DNA from: Roseburia hominis
GTDB taxonomy: Bacteria > Bacillota > Clostridia > Lachnospirales > Lachnospiraceae
Assembly (NCBI GenBank): GCA_040702975.1
Contig: CP159990.1
Location: forward strand, 1,550,001 to 1,614,000
Direction: 5' to 3'
Length of the DNA: 64,000 nucleotides
The notes under the pieces were generated by a model, which was not told where the DNA came from, made no database searches, and was given only the letters and a program-made list of their open reading frames with translations. Positions 18,994 through 27,884 of this stretch are shown here, one piece after another; the stretch's first letter is position 1, and each line of letters opens with the position of its first letter. The position numbers were made by a program, and so were the translations under genes.

Positions 18994-19022
18994 TTGACAT
19001 TTCTATATAAAAATGGTACAAC
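18994..19022 (+). promoter_or_regulatory. Promoter of the lysine-riboswitch transcript
   Basis: A perfect TTGACA (18994-18999), a 17-bp spacer and TACAAC (19017-19022). It lies 22 bp upstream of the lysine aptamer. Confidence 0.6.
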
Positions 19023-19043
19023 AAGTTATATGTGAATATGGAC

Positions 19044-19205
19044 CGGATAGAGGCGCGGGATTCATCAGTACGATATGACATTAAGGATAGGGAAATCTGT
19101 CATATCAGAAAGGGGAGACCGCCGAAGGAATCAGTGTATCCCAAGCTGGTTTCTGGGACGATGCAGAAGATGCAGCGTACTGTCACATTTGTGGAGCGCT
19201 ATCAA
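19044..19205 (+). ncRNA. Lysine riboswitch (L box) aptamer
   Basis: Conserved L-box blocks occur in order: GATAGAGGCGCGG, a downstream AGTA, AAGGGGAG followed by CGCCGAAGG, CTGG, ACTGTCA, and TGGAGCGCTATC closing P1 (GATAG at 19046 pairs with CTATC at 19199-19203). The spacing matches the lysC-type aptamer. A transcription terminator follows, so lysine should switch the downstream gene off. Confidence 0.93.
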
Positions 19206-19220
19206 GATATGCTATGTACA

Positions 19221-19269
19221 GCCATGAATATACCTCCGTGCGGACGATATTCATGGCGTTTTACATTTT
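19221..19269 (+). terminator. Lysine riboswitch expression-platform terminator
   Basis: A perfect 11-bp stem, GCCATGAATAT (19221-19231) with ATATTCATGGC (19247-19257), is followed by a T-rich tail. It lies between the aptamer and the transporter start. This is the arrangement of a riboswitch that terminates transcription when lysine is bound. Confidence 0.88.
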
Positions 19270-19292
19270 AAAGGAAAAGAGAGGATTTACAC

Positions 19293-20912
19293 ATGAAGAC
19301 AAAGGTAAGAAGACTGATGTGGGCTTTCATGGCGATTATATCTGCGGTACTGTGCAGTCCGTTGGTCGCATTTGCGGCTGAGGAAGCCGAAGAGTACGTA
19401 CCTGCCATGTATGCCAGTTTCTGGGCGTTGGTGCCGCCGATCGTAGCGATTGGACTGGCGCTGATCACAAAAGAGGTTTATAGTTCTCTGTTCATTGGAA
19501 TTCTGGTGGGCGGTTTATTCTATTCCGGATTCCAGTTCGAAGGAACGATCACACACATTTTCCAGGATGGAATTATTGGAGTGCTGTCTGATTCATACAA
19601 TGTAGGTATTCTGGTATTCCTGGTAATCCTGGGAACTATGGTATGTATGATGAACAAGGCAGGAGGCTCTGCCGCATTTGGGCGCTGGGCCAGCGAGCAT
19701 ATCAAGAGCCGTGCAGGTGCGCAGCTTGCGACTATCCTGTTGGGCGTTCTGATTTTTATTGATGACTATTTTAACTGTCTTACAGTGGGAAGCGTGATGC
19801 GGCCGGTAACGGATAAGCAGAATGTATCCCGTGCGAAGCTGGCATATTTGATTGATGCTACGGCAGCTCCTGTTTGTATTATCGCACCGATTTCTTCCTG
19901 GGCGGCTGCAGTTACCGGTTTCGTAAAAGGGGAAGACGGATTTTCCATTTTTATCCGTGCGATTCCATATAACTACTATGCAATTCTGACGATTGTCATG
20001 ATGGTTGCCATGGTACTGATGAAATTCGAGTACGGCACCATGAGAACACATGAAGAAAATGCGAAAAAAGGTGATATCTATACTACGCCGGATCGTCCTT
20101 ACGCCAATGCAGAGGAAGATGTCGTTGAGAACGGCAAAGGAAAAGTGATCGATTTGCTGATCCCGATCGTTGCGCTCATTATTTGCTGTGTAATCGGTAT
20201 GATCTATACCGGAGGATTCTTCGATGGAGTAGGATTCGTGGAAGCTTTCTCCGCAAGTGATGCGTCCGTCGGACTTGTACTTGGAAGCTTCTTTGGATTT
20301 ATGATCACAGTCGTTCTCTACATGGTAAGAAGAGTACTCAGCTTCAGCGATATCATGGCCTGTATCCCGGACGGATTCAAGGCGATGGTTCCTGCAATTT
20401 TAATCCTGACTTTTGCATGGACCCTGAAAGCTATGACCGACAGCCTGGGAGCTGCAGAATATGTGGCGGCTATCGTAGAGAGCAGTAAGGGCGGATTCCT
20501 GGCAATCCTGCCGGCAATCATTTTCCTGGTAGGCTGCCTTCTGGCATTCGCGACCGGAACCTCATGGGGAACCTTTGGTATCCTGATCCCGATCGTTGTT
20601 GAGGCGTTCCAGAATACGAATCCTACCATGATGATTATCTCCATCTCAGCATGTATGGCAGGCGCGGTATGTGGAGATCACTGTTCTCCGATTTCGGATA
20701 CGACGATCATGGCTTCTGCGGGAGCACAGAGTAACCATATCAATCATGTAAATACACAGCTTCCGTATGCGGTCACCGCAGCAGCTGTTTCCTTCGTGAC
20801 ATATATCATTGCAGGATTTGTGAGAAACGCATGGATCGTACTTCCAATCGGAATTGTTCTGATGATTGGAACTCTGTTCGTGATTCGCAGTATGGTGCCG
20901 CGGGAGGAATAA
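19293..20912 (+). CDS. NhaC-superfamily antiporter-like transporter, predicted lysine transporter
   Basis: A 539-aa polytopic membrane protein of the Na+/H+ antiporter NhaC superfamily. It has a cleavable-looking or signal-anchor N-terminus ending in an AFA-like site, then about 11-12 hydrophobic segments. Motifs include DDYFNCLTVGSVMRP and GDHCSPISDTTIM, typical of this superfamily. Control by a lysine riboswitch identifies it as the class of NhaC-like genes (called LysW in comparative riboswitch work) predicted to move lysine. The transport function is inference from regulation. Nothing in the protein itself proves lysine specificity. Confidence 0.85.
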   Translation: MKTKVRRLMWAFMAIISAVLCSPLVAFAAEEAEEYVPAMYASFWALVPPIVAIGLALITKEVYSSLFIGILVGGLFYSGFQFEGTITHIFQDGIIGVLSDSYNVGILVFLVILGTMVCMMNKAGGSAAFGRWASEHIKSRAGAQLATILLGVLIFIDDYFNCLTVGSVMRPVTDKQNVSRAKLAYLIDATAAPVCIIAPISSWAAAVTGFVKGEDGFSIFIRAIPYNYYAILTIVMMVAMVLMKFEYGTMRTHEENAKKGDIYTTPDRPYANAEEDVVENGKGKVIDLLIPIVALIICCVIGMIYTGGFFDGVGFVEAFSASDASVGLVLGSFFGFMITVVLYMVRRVLSFSDIMACIPDGFKAMVPAILILTFAWTLKAMTDSLGAAEYVAAIVESSKGGFLAILPAIIFLVGCLLAFATGTSWGTFGILIPIVVEAFQNTNPTMMIISISACMAGAVCGDHCSPISDTTIMASAGAQSNHINHVNTQLPYAVTAAAVSFVTYIIAGFVRNAWIVLPIGIVLMIGTLFVIRSMVPREE

Positions 20913-21011
20913 CTTTTATCGGGAATGTCAGGATTGAATTCCGTAGGATTTTTATATAACTATAGTAAAAAGAATACGTCCCTTTTTGAAGGTGCGTTTG
21001 ATAGAATGAGT

Positions 21012-21036
21012 GAGAGGGCAGATATACTGCCCTCTC
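21012..21036. terminator. Strong hairpin between convergent genes
   Basis: GAGAGGGCAG (21012-21021) and CTGCCCTCTC (21027-21036) form a 10-bp perfect stem with a 5-base loop. It lies between the transporter (+) and the histidine kinase (-). There is no immediate T-run on either strand, so termination is plausible but not certain. Confidence 0.45.
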
Positions 21037-21147
21037 GTTATATACTGTCGAATTTCACTCTTATTTTTTTATATCACTCTTACTGTTTTAGCAGCGGTAA
21101 ATGTATGTTTCTTCATTGTACTACCTCCGAATTCTTTAAGTTGATAT

Positions 21148-22506
21148 TTACCTGAGCGGAAACGTCAGTTCAACCAAAAAGTTTCCTCCCGTCTCCTGCG
21201 TATTTACCTCCCCTTCCAGCAGGCGCATCATTTTTTCAACACTCTTTAGTCCGATATTGTTTCCGGACACCTTGGAAGTATCCTGCTTGATAGAATTTTC
21301 TATCGTGACCATAATTCTCCGGTCAGATATAATTCCGTTTACCTGAACCGGAATTCCTTTATCACCGTATTTCAGGATATTGGAGAACAAATTATTAAAT
21401 ATACGTTTCAACATAGTCTTATCACTTTTCAATACCCCCGTGGTTTCGGTAAAATGAGTTGTGGCGGTAAATCCAGCCAGGTGAATGAAGTCACAGTTCT
21501 CCAGCAGGCATTGCCGGATAAAATCAGTGGAGATCCAGATAAGCTCCGGAGTCTCAGCCTCTTCGTATATCAAAGCATATTCAAACATCCGGTCCGTCAT
21601 TTCTTTGATATCTGACGTCTTTTTCAGACAGCGCGACAAATATTCTTCCTGCTTTTGTGGATTTCGGTTTAGTTTAAGCACCTCCAGATAACCGTTCAAG
21701 ATCGTGAGCGGCGTTCTGAGATCATGGGACATGGCCGTGATCAGATCCTGGTTTGCCTTCCGGCTCTGGGCCTCCCGGAGAATATTCTCGCTCAGTGTGA
21801 TGCGAAGGTTATTCAGCTCCCGCGCCAGAATTCCGATCTCATCTTCGCCGCAGCCAGGAACGGTGTGTGTCAGATTGCCTGAAGCCATCAGAAGAACTTC
21901 GTCCTCCAACACGAGAATAAGTCTTAGTTTCCGCCCGACGAAAAACAGAAGCAGCGAAATAAAAAATACGGTGCACAAAGCGATTGTAAAAATAAGGAAG
22001 GGGAAGGCGAAAAAACTACGGTAGTAGGTGTATATCATTACATCAGCATAGCCATTTTTAAATTGCATAGTAAACTTCATCATATCTTCTCCAAGGCCGT
22101 CCGTCATACTATATCCGAAGTTGAACCAACTGCGGAAGGAAGAATCGGATATTATTTTGGTAGGTCTGCCGGCCCTGTAATGTCCGTCCTCTGCTCCATA
22201 AATAAAGATACTGTAACCCGGATCAAACAGGTCGAAGAAGGGGCCAAGTTCGGCTTCAGCAGTTTTTTCGTCGGTGCCTATTTCCGGGATATCATATTTT
22301 AAAGCCTCCTCGGTGCAGCGTATCCAGAATTTGTCATCTTCATTATAGGAAGGGTGGGGGATAAGATCGAGATCCGCCAATTTTCCGTAAAACAGCCATT
22401 TATTGTACCAGAGTAATACAAATAGAAGAAAAGTCAAACAAAGGGACATCAGGAAGACGACGGCAAACTGCGTGCGGATCTTCCATTTTTTCATACGTCT
22501 AATCAC
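21148..22506 (-). CDS. Sensor histidine kinase
   Basis: 452 aa. A first membrane helix (about residues 12-33), an extracytoplasmic region of ~130 residues with no recognised sensor fold, a second helix near 165-190, and a HAMP linker. HisKA follows with the phospho-acceptor in AMSHDLRTPLTILNGYL, then an HATPase domain (NLFSNILKYGDKG and NNIGLKSVEKMM). It overlaps the response-regulator gene upstream by 8 bp. The stimulus is unknown. Confidence 0.92.
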   Translation of the reverse strand: MIRRMKKWKIRTQFAVVFLMSLCLTFLLFVLLWYNKWLFYGKLADLDLIPHPSYNEDDKFWIRCTEEALKYDIPEIGTDEKTAEAELGPFFDLFDPGYSIFIYGAEDGHYRAGRPTKIISDSSFRSWFNFGYSMTDGLGEDMMKFTMQFKNGYADVMIYTYYRSFFAFPFLIFTIALCTVFFISLLLFFVGRKLRLILVLEDEVLLMASGNLTHTVPGCGEDEIGILARELNNLRITLSENILREAQSRKANQDLITAMSHDLRTPLTILNGYLEVLKLNRNPQKQEEYLSRCLKKTSDIKEMTDRMFEYALIYEEAETPELIWISTDFIRQCLLENCDFIHLAGFTATTHFTETTGVLKSDKTMLKRIFNNLFSNILKYGDKGIPVQVNGIISDRRIMVTIENSIKQDTSKVSGNNIGLKSVEKMMRLLEGEVNTQETGGNFLVELTFPLR

Positions 22507-23200
22507 AGCGGTACCCCTTTCCCCAGATGTTTATTATAAGCTCCGGATTTTTTGGATCTTTCTCGATCTTGCGGCGCAGGTTTCGGATATGCACCATGAC
22601 CGTATTGTTTGCGCCGTAATAGTATGGCTCGTTCCATACGGCTTCGTAGAGCCGCTGGGCTGAGAAGGTTTGGTGCTTGTTTCTGACGAGGAGGGCAAGG
22701 AGGGCGAATTCGGTGTCGGTCAGTTCCAAAGGTTTGCCGCCAGCCAGAACCGTTTCCTGTTCTTCGTCGATCTCAAGATGGTGGTAGGTGAGCTTTTGTG
22801 GCGGCTGAAAAACATTTTCCTTACCCTGGTAGACCTGATACCGCCGGATCAGCGCTTTGGCGCGGCTGATCAGTTCGTTATAGGAAAACGGTTTTGACAG
22901 GTAGTCGTCCCCGCCGCTGGAAAATCCCAGAGTCTTGTCGCTGTCTTTCGTGAGCGCGCTCAGGAACAGGATCGGAGCATTGCTGCTCTTTCGGATTTCC
23001 AGGCATGTCTGGTAGCCGTTCATGCCCGGCATCATGATATCCAGAATGATAAGGTCGAATTCGCAGGAGGAGAGAAGCTCAAGGGCGACCGTACCGTTCG
23101 GCGCCTCCGTGACGAGAAATCCCTCCCCTTCCAATAAAATATGTATGATCTCCCGGATTTCCGGGTTGTCGTCTATTATGAGAATGCGCGATTGGTCCAT
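22499..23200 (-). CDS. OmpR/PhoB-family response regulator
   Basis: 233 aa. The N-terminal receiver domain has acidic pocket residues in IDDNPE, phospho-acceptor Asp in LIILDIMMPGMNG, and the conserved Lys in YLSKPF. The C-terminal winged helix ends in VMVHIRNLRRKIEKDP and GKGYRC. It is the first gene of the pair and is followed with overlap by the kinase. TTAAG repeats in its upstream region suggest self-regulation. Confidence 0.95.
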   Translation of the reverse strand: MDQSRILIIDDNPEIREIIHILLEGEGFLVTEAPNGTVALELLSSCEFDLIILDIMMPGMNGYQTCLEIRKSSNAPILFLSALTKDSDKTLGFSSGGDDYLSKPFSYNELISRAKALIRRYQVYQGKENVFQPPQKLTYHHLEIDEEQETVLAGGKPLELTDTEFALLALLVRNKHQTFSAQRLYEAVWNEPYYYGANNTVMVHIRNLRRKIEKDPKNPELIINIWGKGYRCD

Positions 23201-23226
23201 AAGATAAATATCTCCTTATTCTAAAA

Positions 23227-23317
23227 TGTTGCTATGTTCTTATTATAGCGGAATTTTAGAAAAAATCAGACCTTCTTAAGAAAGTTTAAGATTTATTTTT
23301 GGCGTTTCTTAAGAAGG
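23227..23317. promoter_or_regulatory. Divergent control region with paired TTCTTAAGAA palindromes
   Basis: On the minus strand a TATAAT (complement of 23243-23248) serves the response regulator. Beyond its -35 area lie CCTTCTTAAGAAA (23271-23283) and TTTCTTAAGAAGG (23305-23317), a 13-bp perfect inverted repeat. Each half contains the self-complementary TTCTTAAGAA. TTAAG also recurs 10 bp apart (23276 and 23286), the spacing expected for an OmpR-family dimer. The region could control both the regulator pair and the gtrA operon on the other strand. Confidence 0.55.
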
Positions 23318-23435
23318 AGGGAGTAAAGTATGGGAAAGAGAGGGAAAACTAGGAAATAGAGAAACAATGCGAAAATAAAAACAGTAAGAACTATGTGAAA
23401 AGCTAAGAATGAAATTAAGAAAGGGCGGGGAGCAT

Positions 23436-23858
23436 GTGAAAAAAATGTGGAAAAAAGCAGTGGGAAGCCAAGTGGCGCGGTATTTGTTTTTCGGAGGCTG
23501 TACGACATGCGTGAACCTGGGGATATTTACAATTCTGCACTATCTGGCAGGTATGGGAACAAATCCTGCGAACCTGCTTTCCATTATCATATCGATTTTT
23601 TTTGCCTTCTGGGTGAACAGGAGATTTGTATTTCAAAAAGCGCAGGAGGGCACCAGACAGATAACGGAGGAATTCGTAAATTTTACGGGAATGCGGTTTG
23701 TGACTATGCTGATTGAATTCTGGGGCGTAGTATTGCTGGCGGGGCCACTTAAAGTCCCGGCGCTTGTAAGTAAAGTAACCATTCAGATTGTAGTGATTTT
23801 GTTGAACTATATTATCAGTAAATTTTTCGTGTTTCGGGAAAAGGAGGTATCGCTATGA
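23436..23858 (+). CDS. GtrA-family membrane protein
   Basis: A small four-helix membrane protein of the GtrA/DPMS3 family (140 aa from this start). It is thought to flip polyprenyl-phosphate-linked sugars or assist the partner glycosyltransferase. The pattern YLFFGGCTTCVNLGIFTIL at the start and NYIISKFFVF near the end is typical. A GTG at 23436 follows a GGGGAG box. An ATG at 23409 would extend it by nine residues but lacks a clear binding site. It overlaps the downstream glycosyltransferase by 4 bp. Confidence 0.85.
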   Translation: MKKMWKKAVGSQVARYLFFGGCTTCVNLGIFTILHYLAGMGTNPANLLSIIISIFFAFWVNRRFVFQKAQEGTRQITEEFVNFTGMRFVTMLIEFWGVVLLAGPLKVPALVSKVTIQIVVILLNYIISKFFVFREKEVSL

Positions 23859-24943
23859 GTAAAATTACAGTTGTAGTTCCATGCTTTAATGAGGAAGAGG
23901 CGCTTCCGGTCTATTATGAGGAAATGTGCCGGATCATGGAACAGATGCGGGAGGAAGAGTTTGAACTCTTGTTCGTGGACGACGGTTCCTCGGACGGGAC
24001 TCTGGAAATTTTGAAAAATATGAACGAGAAGGACAGGCGGTGCCGCTATCTGTCTTTTTCCAGAAATTTTGGAAAAGAAGCGGCGATCTATGCGGGGCTG
24101 CAAAATGCGACCGGCGATTATGTAGCGACGATGGACGTGGATCTTCAGGACCCGCCCGGGCTTCTGCCGGAAATGTACCGCATTTTGACGGAGGAAGAGT
24201 ATGACAGTGTGGCGACGAAGCGTTCCACAAGAACCGGGGAGCCGCGGATCCGTTCTTTCTTGTCAGAGAGCTTTTATAAATTCATCAACCATATTTCAAA
24301 AACAGAGATTGTAAATGGCGCCAGGGATTATCGCCTGATGAAGCGGAAAATGGTGGAGGCGGTCCTTAATATGAGCGAATATAACCGTTTTTCCAAAGGA
24401 ATCTTTGAGTGGGTGGGATTTCGGACCAAATGGCTGGAATTCCAGAACGTGGAGCGGTCTGCGGGGGAGACAAAATGGTCGCTTCGGAAGCTGTTCGTGT
24501 ACTCTTTGGAAGGAATTACCGGATTCTCGGTCGCGCCGCTTTCTCTGGCGTCGGTGGTGGGAGTAGCGTTTTGCCTTCTTTCCTTTTTGATGATCGTGTT
24601 CATCATCGTGCGGACCTGTATCTGGGGAGACCCGGTCTCAGGCTGGCCGTCGCTGGTGTGTATTATATTTATGGTAAGCGGAATTCAGCTTTTTTGTACG
24701 GGAATCGTGGGAGAATACCTGTCAAAAACGTATCTGGAGACGAAGAAAAGACCTATCTTTATTTTGAAGGATTCCAGCGAGGAAAAGAAGGCGGAAGGGA
24801 AGGCAAAAATGTCCCTGATCAAAGGCGGAAAACGAGTGCCGCTGCATGGCCCGCAGGACGAGGAATATATGGGAAAGAATACGATGGAACAACAGGAAAA
24901 ACAGATGGACGAAAGGCCGGATTTGCAATATGAGAGGAAATAA
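23855..24943 (+). CDS. GT2-family dolichyl/undecaprenyl-phosphate glycosyltransferase (GtrB/DPM1-like)
   Basis: 362 aa. The GT-A catalytic domain begins with VVPCFNEEEALPVYYEEM, has DDGSSDGT and DVDLQDPP, and carries the KxxxRDYRLM region. Two C-terminal membrane helices (about 225-300) are followed by a long charged tail. The family moves a sugar from a nucleotide donor to polyprenyl phosphate. With GtrA and YfhO it makes a three-gene set that probably decorates a wall polymer. The donor sugar is unknown. It overlaps yfhO by 14 bp. Confidence 0.9.
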   Translation: MSKITVVVPCFNEEEALPVYYEEMCRIMEQMREEEFELLFVDDGSSDGTLEILKNMNEKDRRCRYLSFSRNFGKEAAIYAGLQNATGDYVATMDVDLQDPPGLLPEMYRILTEEEYDSVATKRSTRTGEPRIRSFLSESFYKFINHISKTEIVNGARDYRLMKRKMVEAVLNMSEYNRFSKGIFEWVGFRTKWLEFQNVERSAGETKWSLRKLFVYSLEGITGFSVAPLSLASVVGVAFCLLSFLMIVFIIVRTCIWGDPVSGWPSLVCIIFMVSGIQLFCTGIVGEYLSKTYLETKKRPIFILKDSSEEKKAEGKAKMSLIKGGKRVPLHGPQDEEYMGKNTMEQQEKQMDERPDLQYERK

Positions 24944-27689
24944 TAAAGAAAGCAGGGGACGGAAAAAGCACGCTATCGAATCAGCCAGGAGTTTCGCGCC
25001 GTATCTGGCTCTGGGGGTGGCGGTCCTGTCCTTCTGCTGGCTCTTTTGCTGCCAAGCATGCCTAAGTGAACGTCCAGTGGACGTTCATCTCGGCTGCCAA
25101 ATGAACCTAAGTGAACGTTCGGTGGATGCTCATCTTGGCCTGGGACAGGTGGTGTTTGGGGCAAAAGTGGACTGGCTTAGCCAGCACAGCGTATTTCCGG
25201 AGTATTTCCGGCAGCAGTTTTATGAGACCGGACAGCTTTTCCCGGAGTTCGCGGCCAATATTGGTGGCGGGCAGAATATATATCATTTTGCGTATTATGG
25301 ATTATATAACCCGATCATTCTGATTTCCTACCTGCTCCCTTTTGTGAAAATGTCGGATTACCTGATGGCGGCACAGATTTTATGCCTGATGGCGGCTGTT
25401 CTTTTGTTTTACCATTGGCTGAGGCGCAGGGGCTTTGAGACGGGGGTCAATCTGGGCTGTTCGCTGATGTTCCTCTTTGCAGGACCGATGATTTTTCATT
25501 CCTATAGTCAGATCATGTTCGTGAATTATATGCCGTTTCTGGTACTCGCGCTTATGGGGGTGGACCGGTATTTTGAATCGGATGGCAGGCTGCTTACGGT
25601 CGGTACATTTTTGATGATCATGACCAGTTTTTATTTTAGTATTGGCGGAATACTGGTTCTGGTGTTGTATGGGGTATATCGATATTTGCAGAAAAAGGAA
25701 GAGGCGGGACTGCGGGTGACGCTTCGGGGCTTTTTGACCGATGGAATTTGCTTTTTGTTTCCTATGCTGACTGCCGTTTTGCTCAGCGGAATCCTGCTGG
25801 TGCCTACGGCCATGGCGCTCATAGGGCAGGGAAGAGGCGGCGCTAAAGGGGTGAGCCTGGGCGAATTATTTCTTCCAGAGCTGTCATGGAACCGGTTTTT
25901 CTATTCGCCTTATGGAATCGGGCTCACCACGCTGGTGCTAGTGGTGCTTCTTACGGGACTGACCTATAGGAATAAGGCGGACAGGGCCTTGTATCTGTGT
26001 ACATTGGGAATTCTCTTAATTCCGGTATTTGCGTGGGCCTTAAACGGAGGACTTTATATTCGCGGCAAAGTCATGATTCCGTTTCTTCCGCTTTTGTGTT
26101 ATATGATAGCGGATTATTTGAAAAGACAGAAGCGAAAAGAAATCTCACTGGCATCCGGGGCGGTTCCCTACCTGCTTGTGGCGTTTCTGATTTTCGTGGG
26201 AAGGCAAAGTGGGAAAATAGCGGCCGGGCGGAAGCTGCTTGTGGCAGATTGCATGATCATGTTGTTTTGTTATGGCATATTTTGGAAAAGAAGAAAGGCA
26301 AAGATTCTGTTAGTTCCGGCAGTGCTGTTTTTGACGGTATTTAATCTTGTGTGTCACACGCAGGCGGGAAGAATATTGGAGACGGAATTCTATGAGAAAA
26401 TCACCGACGAACAGATTGGAGCGATAATCGCGCAGGTGGAAGAGGAGGAAGAGGGCTTCTACCGGACAGAACAGTTGGGAACGGATCGGGAAAATGAAGC
26501 GAATCTGAACCGGGTGTGGGATATGGGCCAATACATTTCATCTGTTTATTCCTCTACATATCATGCGGGATATGCAGATTTCCGGAAAAATGTATTTGGT
26601 CTGGAGGAGCCCTTCCGCAATATTTTAATGCAGTCGGCTTCCAAAAATCCGATATTTCAGCGTTTTATGGGAGTGAAATATGTCGTTTCGGAAAATCCGG
26701 TGCCGGGGTATGAAGTTTATTTTGACGGTGGAAAACAGAAGGTCTATGTGAGTAGCGAGGCCCTTCCCGTTGCTTATGCGACCGACCGGGTGATGTCCGG
26801 GGAGGAGTATGAGAAGCTGGAGTTTCCCTATAACCAGTTGGCGTTGCTTGAATATGCCGTGGTGGATGAGGAAAATCAGGGGAATGTGGCGTGTGATGAG
26901 AAGGAGATAACCGGGAAGAATGGGGGAAAGAAGGCGGGGAAGAATGAGGAAAAATGTTTTCTGGATACGTGTCAAGTAGAGCGGATTAGTGTCGGCCTGT
27001 CAGCAAAGGAAGATACGAAAAAGTATGATAAAAATAACTCTGTAAGTGAAACAGAAAATGGATATAGTATCAATATCAAACAGAAAATCCAAGCAAAGCT
27101 ATCCCTTCCTGGAACCATAAATAAGGGAGAAATCCTGTTCCTGCGTTTCCGGGTAAAAAACAGAAATACTTCTAAGGATGTAGCCATTTGGGTAAATGGC
27201 GTGCGCAATAAATTGAGTGCAGGAAGTCACATTTACTATAACGAAAATGAAACCTTTACTTATGCCATTTTGCCGGAAGTAGAGGAAAATGCGTTGGAGG
27301 TCGTGTTGGGAGAAGGAGATTACGAGATTGCAGATGTGGAATGCCTGATCGGGAAAATGAGCGGGACCAGGCAGGAATTATGCCAGTCCGAATTTGTGCC
27401 GGATCAGATGCGGACGAAAGGGAATCAGATAGCCGGGGAAATTGAAGTTTTGGATGATGGATACTTTATTACTTCCATTCCTTATGATGAAGGGTTTGAA
27501 GTGCGGGTAGATGGGAAAGCTGTCTCCTATATGAAGGTGAATACGGCATTTCTTGGATTTTCAATCGAAAAAGGGGAGCATAAGATTGAACTCATTTATC
27601 ATGCACCGGGAGCGACAGCAGGGAAAATCGTATCGGTCGTAGGCATTTTATTGTTTCTTTTTGTCTGTATCTCATCTAAAAAGGGGTGA
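24930..27689 (+). CDS. YfhO-family polytopic membrane protein carrying a 30-residue repeat insertion
   Basis: 919 aa from the ATG at 24930; a longer upstream reading frame is only overlap with the glycosyltransferase. It has about 12 membrane helices and a large C-terminal extracellular domain. It belongs to the YfhO family, GT-C-like proteins that glycosylate lipoteichoic acid in other Firmicutes. The motifs VDWLSQHSVFPEYFRQQFY and GGGQNIYHFAYYGLYNP follow the first helix. Between that helix and this motif, residues 41-70 are two copies of the 15-residue repeat peptide (CQACLSERPVDVHLG and CQMNLSERSVDAHLG) encoded by the 45-bp element. The insertion leaves the frame intact. Confidence 0.9.
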   Translation: MRGNNKESRGRKKHAIESARSFAPYLALGVAVLSFCWLFCCQACLSERPVDVHLGCQMNLSERSVDAHLGLGQVVFGAKVDWLSQHSVFPEYFRQQFYETGQLFPEFAANIGGGQNIYHFAYYGLYNPIILISYLLPFVKMSDYLMAAQILCLMAAVLLFYHWLRRRGFETGVNLGCSLMFLFAGPMIFHSYSQIMFVNYMPFLVLALMGVDRYFESDGRLLTVGTFLMIMTSFYFSIGGILVLVLYGVYRYLQKKEEAGLRVTLRGFLTDGICFLFPMLTAVLLSGILLVPTAMALIGQGRGGAKGVSLGELFLPELSWNRFFYSPYGIGLTTLVLVVLLTGLTYRNKADRALYLCTLGILLIPVFAWALNGGLYIRGKVMIPFLPLLCYMIADYLKRQKRKEISLASGAVPYLLVAFLIFVGRQSGKIAAGRKLLVADCMIMLFCYGIFWKRRKAKILLVPAVLFLTVFNLVCHTQAGRILETEFYEKITDEQIGAIIAQVEEEEEGFYRTEQLGTDRENEANLNRVWDMGQYISSVYSSTYHAGYADFRKNVFGLEEPFRNILMQSASKNPIFQRFMGVKYVVSENPVPGYEVYFDGGKQKVYVSSEALPVAYATDRVMSGEEYEKLEFPYNQLALLEYAVVDEENQGNVACDEKEITGKNGGKKAGKNEEKCFLDTCQVERISVGLSAKEDTKKYDKNNSVSETENGYSINIKQKIQAKLSLPGTINKGEILFLRFRVKNRNTSKDVAIWVNGVRNKLSAGSHIYYNENETFTYAILPEVEENALEVVLGEGDYEIADVECLIGKMSGTRQELCQSEFVPDQMRTKGNQIAGEIEVLDDGYFITSIPYDEGFEVRVDGKAVSYMKVNTAFLGFSIEKGEHKIELIYHAPGATAGKIVSVVGILLFLFVCISSKKG
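25050..25139 (+). repeat. Two tandem 45-bp palindromic repeat units inside yfhO (site 2)
   Basis: Units 25050-25094 and 25095-25139 start exactly on a codon boundary. The first has the perfect TGAACGTCC/GGACGTTCA stem. The second has drifted to one mismatch and two wobbles. The preceding bases are TCTTTTGC, again a T-run. The reading frame used is the only forward frame of the unit without a stop. Confidence 0.93.
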
Positions 27690-27728
27690 ACTTTAACCTG
27701 TTATTTGAAACTTGATTTGCTAAAAAGT

Positions 27729-27767
27729 GAACGGTATTTATCATTTAGATAGATACTGTTCTTTTTT
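27729..27767 (+). terminator. Rho-independent terminator after yfhO
   Basis: GAACGGTATTTATC (27729-27742) pairs over 14 bp, with two wobbles, to GATAGATACTGTTC (27748-27761) and is followed by six T. A diverged 45-bp repeat unit starts five bases after it. Confidence 0.9.
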
Positions 27768-27771
27768 CGGT

Positions 27772-27816
27772 TGCCAAGTATACCTGAAATAAGGTCCAGT
27801 GGATCTTGTTATGGGA
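27772..27816 (+). repeat. Single diverged 45-bp palindromic repeat unit (site 3)
   Basis: It begins TGCCAAGTATACCTGA and keeps the length and position of the hairpin. ATAAGGTCC pairs with GGATCTTGT using two wobbles around loop AGT. It lies just after the yfhO terminator in the gap before the peptidase gene. Confidence 0.8.
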
Positions 27817-27884
27817 AAGTCATTAACAGAGAAAAATTTATAAAGACAGAATGTGTGGGAGCGCATTCTATTTTAGAAAAGCCC

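Noticed and set aside
19032..19271. 79-codon ORF
   Set aside because: It lies entirely over the lysine riboswitch aptamer and terminator; the RNA explains the sequence.
20925..21155. 76-codon ORF after the NhaC-family gene
   Set aside because: No ribosome binding site or family; it crosses the hairpin at 21012-21036 and runs into the opposite-strand kinase gene.
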